Origin: JAXMCK01 sp046349395
GTDB lineage: Bacteria; Pseudomonadota; Alphaproteobacteria; Geminicoccales; Geminicoccaceae
Reading direction: 5' to 3'
Length of the DNA stretch: 64,000 nucleotides
Assembly: GCA_046349395.1 (NCBI GenBank)
Contig: JAXMCK010000007.1
Coordinates: forward strand, 124,001 to 188,000
A program made the translations under genes and the position numbers. Under the pieces are notes generated by a model, which worked only from the letters and a program-made list of their open reading frames with translations, did no database searches and was not told where the DNA came from. This document shows positions 61,967 through 64,000 of the stretch, one piece after another (position 1 is the first letter of the stretch; the number at the start of each line of letters is the position of its first letter).

Positions 61967-63079
61967 TCAGCCATGCGCAATGCGCTTCAGCGTCGTCGCA
62001 GCTGCACACTTGGCGGCTCCGATGGCGCCCGCGAGATAGCCGGGATCGACGGCGCTCGTCTCGCTGCCCGCCAACACCAGCCGCTCCTGCCATGGACCCG
62101 TCACCCAGGCTCCGCTCGACGCCGCGGGATGTCCTCCGGCGATGCGGTCGTCGGCGGTCGCCGTGAACTCGTCCGTCGCCCAGTCCTTGATCAGGGTCGT
62201 TATGGGCATTCGGGCCACGCCGCCGAACAGGCGGCCGAGTTGCTCGACGCAGGCCTGGCTCAAAGCCTGCTCGCCTAAGGAGGCCCGTTGGTCGGCACCG
62301 ACACCGAGGAAGCCGAACAAGGCCGCAGCACCGGACGCGGTCGTGGCGTCATGGATCTCGACGAGCGGCCCGACGAGGCTCTGGGCCGTTCCGGACAGAC
62401 CCGCGGCGAGCCAGAAAGGTCGATCGTAGAAGGCGAAGAACTTGGCGTGTGGTGCCATCCAGGTCGGCGTTTCGCGCCAGTGGCGGGCCGTCGATGCGGC
62501 GACCTTCGGCGTGAAATCGACCGTCGCTTCGAGCAGCCTGGGAGGCAGAGCGGCGATCACGATTTCGGCAGCCAAGGTACGAGTTGAGCCGCCGCTTCCG
62601 ACGAGTGTCAGAGCCACATGGTCGTCGCGCAGGTTGAGGCCCGATACTCGCGCGCCGAGATGGAGGCGATCCGCCGGAAGCTGGTCGGCCAAGCGCCTCA
62701 CGAGCGCCGCCGTGCCGCCGACGATGCGCATGGACTGAGGTTCATGCCCCGCCGACACGCTGCGGTATCGCTGCGGCACTTCTCGGGCCATACGATGGAC
62801 GACCACGTCGCCCTCGCTGTTCTGCGGCAGCGTCGGGAGTCCCAGTCCCTCCACCAGTTCGGCCATCGCGGGCTGCATCGCCGGCCAGAACCAGGATGCC
62901 CCGAGATCGTACCCATCGGACGACGGCCGTCCGGACAGGTCCGCGGACAGGATGCGCCCTCCCAGGCGGTCCCGCGCCTCGAACAGCTGAAACTCGATGC
63001 CGGCCGCGTGCAGCAGTCGTCCGGCATAGAGACCGGCCAGGCCACCTCCGACGATCGCTATCTTCGTTTCCGATTTCAT
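61967..63079 (-). CDS. FAD-dependent amine oxidase family protein
   Basis: 370 residues. FAD-binding IVGGGLAGLYAGRLL at about 9-23, FEARDRLGGRI for the ribose, and a C-terminal GSETSAVDPGYLAGAIGA contacting FAD. Short for a monoamine oxidase; HAKFFAFYDRPFWLAAG marks the substrate-domain loop. Would oxidise an amine to imine with H2O2. No signal peptide. Isolated gene. Confidence 0.85.
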   Translation of the reverse strand: MKSETKIAIVGGGLAGLYAGRLLHAAGIEFQLFEARDRLGGRILSADLSGRPSSDGYDLGASWFWPAMQPAMAELVEGLGLPTLPQNSEGDVVVHRMAREVPQRYRSVSAGHEPQSMRIVGGTAALVRRLADQLPADRLHLGARVSGLNLRDDHVALTLVGSGGSTRTLAAEIVIAALPPRLLEATVDFTPKVAASTARHWRETPTWMAPHAKFFAFYDRPFWLAAGLSGTAQSLVGPLVEIHDATTASGAAALFGFLGVGADQRASLGEQALSQACVEQLGRLFGGVARMPITTLIKDWATDEFTATADDRIAGGHPAASSGAWVTGPWQERLVLAGSETSAVDPGYLAGAIGAAKCAAATTLKRIAHG

Positions 63080-63279
63080 GCCCGGGCCATTGATGGGGTA
63101 CGGTGCGCAATCGCGAGCAACGACCGCGGCTCTGCCAATTCTGCAAGGAGTCGGTCAATCAGGGTGGCGCGCCTTGCCCTTGTCGGCCGGGAAGCAGGCA
63201 TCGGGAGCGTGGACGCTGGCGAACCACCCTCGCCTGCCGGCGCCTAAGCTCGGCGCATGGCGTCACGGCGGGGTCATCC

Positions 63280-63876
63280 TCAGCTCAGGTCGTGCAGGTC
63301 CTTGCCCAGCGGCGGGCCGAGACGGAAACGGTCGAAGGTGACCTCCAGGCCGGCCCGCTCGGGCGAGCACAGCATCGGGCCGATGCGCGTATCGAGCGTG
63401 GTGCGGAAAGGTGCCAAACGCAGCATCGGCCAACGCTCGCCGTCCAGCGAGTACTGGATGCGCGCGGCGTCACGCTCCAGCGTCATGCGGATCCAGAACA
63501 TGTCGGGCAGCGATGGCAGCGGCAGCACCGACCAGTCCGAGCGCTGGTCGGTCACGACGGCACTCAGATGCGGCAGGCCGTCCGTCATCTCGATCCCGGT
63601 TTTGATCCATTGCCGCGGGCCGCTGCGGACCATGAGCCCCGCCTGGTCGTACAGTGCGGAGAAGCTACCCGTGACCCGGACCTCGGCCGTGCATGGGCCG
63701 GGTGCTGCGAAGCCCAGGAAGTGGCCGCTGTCGCGCACGAATCCGTAATGCGTCTCGCACCAGAAGTCCGATCCGGCTTCTGTCCTGGCGCGGAGGATGT
63801 CCGAGTCGATGACAAGATGGGCCGGCGGCGGGTTCAGCCACTCGCCGGTGGCGAGGCTCGGTCCCGTCACGGTCAA
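63280..63876 (-). CDS. DUF1349 concanavalin-like protein
   Basis: 198 residues. Beta-sandwich DUF1349 motifs: TEAGSDFWCETHYGFVRDSG, SALYDQAGLMVRSGPRQWIK, IEYSLDGE-like IQYSLDGERWPML, GPMLCSPERAGLEVTF. Carbohydrate-binding relatives exist, but no function is set. TTG 63876 overlaps the TGA of the upstream ABC ATPase (TTGA); GTG 63870 is an alternative. Same transcript as the ABC transporter. Confidence 0.85.
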   Translation of the reverse strand: MTVTGPSLATGEWLNPPPAHLVIDSDILRARTEAGSDFWCETHYGFVRDSGHFLGFAAPGPCTAEVRVTGSFSALYDQAGLMVRSGPRQWIKTGIEMTDGLPHLSAVVTDQRSDWSVLPLPSLPDMFWIRMTLERDAARIQYSLDGERWPMLRLAPFRTTLDTRIGPMLCSPERAGLEVTFDRFRLGPPLGKDLHDLS

Positions 63877-64000
63877 TGCGAGAGGATCTGGCTCAGGAAG
63901 AGCTTGGTACGATCGCTGCGCGGGTTGCTGAAGAACTCGTTGGGTGGTGCCTGCTCCACCACCTCGCCGCGGTCCATGAAGACGACGAAGTCGGCCACCG
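63873..64000 (-). CDS. Amino-acid ABC transporter ATP-binding protein (5' end cut by window)
   Basis: Last 41 codons and stop of a minus-strand gene running off the right edge: VADFVVFMDRGEVVEQAPPN, then FFSNPRSDRTKLFLSQIL. This is the C-terminal end of GlnQ/HisP-type polar amino-acid ATPases (VxDRxxFMDxGxIVExGxPxxFF). Walker motifs are outside the window. Confidence 0.85.
   Translation of the reverse strand, partial: VADFVVFMDRGEVVEQAPPNEFFSNPRSDRTKLFLSQILSH

Overview
The window is one contiguous stretch of high-GC (mostly two-thirds G+C by eye) bacterial chromosome. Gene content points to an Alphaproteobacterium, probably Rhodospirillales-like: a polyprenyl diphosphate synthase / DUF2007 / tRNA-modifying methyltransferase / S49 peptidase / glyQ-glyS / ppdK neighbourhood, a SugE-type SMR pump, a FitAB-like VapBC pair, orphan RTX proteins and many GTG/TTG starts. 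The taxonomic call is inference; there is no rRNA gene here. Both edges cut genes: a cyclic-nucleotide-gated potassium channel at the left and an amino-acid ABC ATPase at the right.

Layout. 1-11.3 kb is mostly metabolism: potassium channel, methylcrotonyl-CoA carboxylase alpha chain plus HMG-CoA lyase (leucine breakdown), a secreted propeller-like protein, a guanidinium exporter, a LysR regulator divergent from a two-gene reductase operon, and a large bifunctional PutA. 11.3-14.4 kb holds the most unusual gene, a single 1,028-residue LRR-ROC-COR-TIR protein whose leucine-rich region is built of eleven almost identical 66-bp repeats. 14.4-19.2 kb carries an AllA-like enzyme, a PPK2 kinase, a D-threonine-aldolase-family enzyme, a YceI protein, a lipoprotein and a nucleoside hydrolase. 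19.5-24.9 kb is a complete five-gene oligopeptide ABC operon, followed by two coupled envelope proteins of unknown function (25-28 kb). 28-31.4 kb: acetyltransferase, MFS pump, tartrate/malate dehydrogenase and cupin.

31.6-36.7 kb looks like an accessory patch: an unrecognised basic protein, a BrnT/BrnA toxin-antitoxin pair, a decayed TPR membrane gene beside its intact paralogue, and a VapB/VapC pair. 36.8-48.1 kb returns to metabolism and surface functions: SMP-30 lactonase, RTX protein, cysteine desulfhydrase, semialdehyde dehydrogenase, L,D-transpeptidase, a triplicated-domain protein, DsbA-like protein and an amino-acid permease. 48.2-60.8 kb contains tRNA-Pro(CGG), the isoprenoid-quinone side-chain synthase and the translation/central-carbon cluster ending in ppdK and meaB. 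The right end has YgfZ, an FAD amine oxidase, a DUF1349 protein and the ABC ATPase tail.

How it works together. Several operons for scavenging and breaking down amino acids (opp peptide uptake, putA, mccA-hmgL, D-amino-acid aldolase, cysteine desulfhydrase, ppdK for gluconeogenesis) suggest a heterotroph that grows on peptides and organic acids. The best candidate for an undescribed system is the TIR-ROCO-LRR gene: a likely NAD-cleaving immune-type sensor whose recognition surface appears to diversify by repeat shuffling and replacement-only changes.
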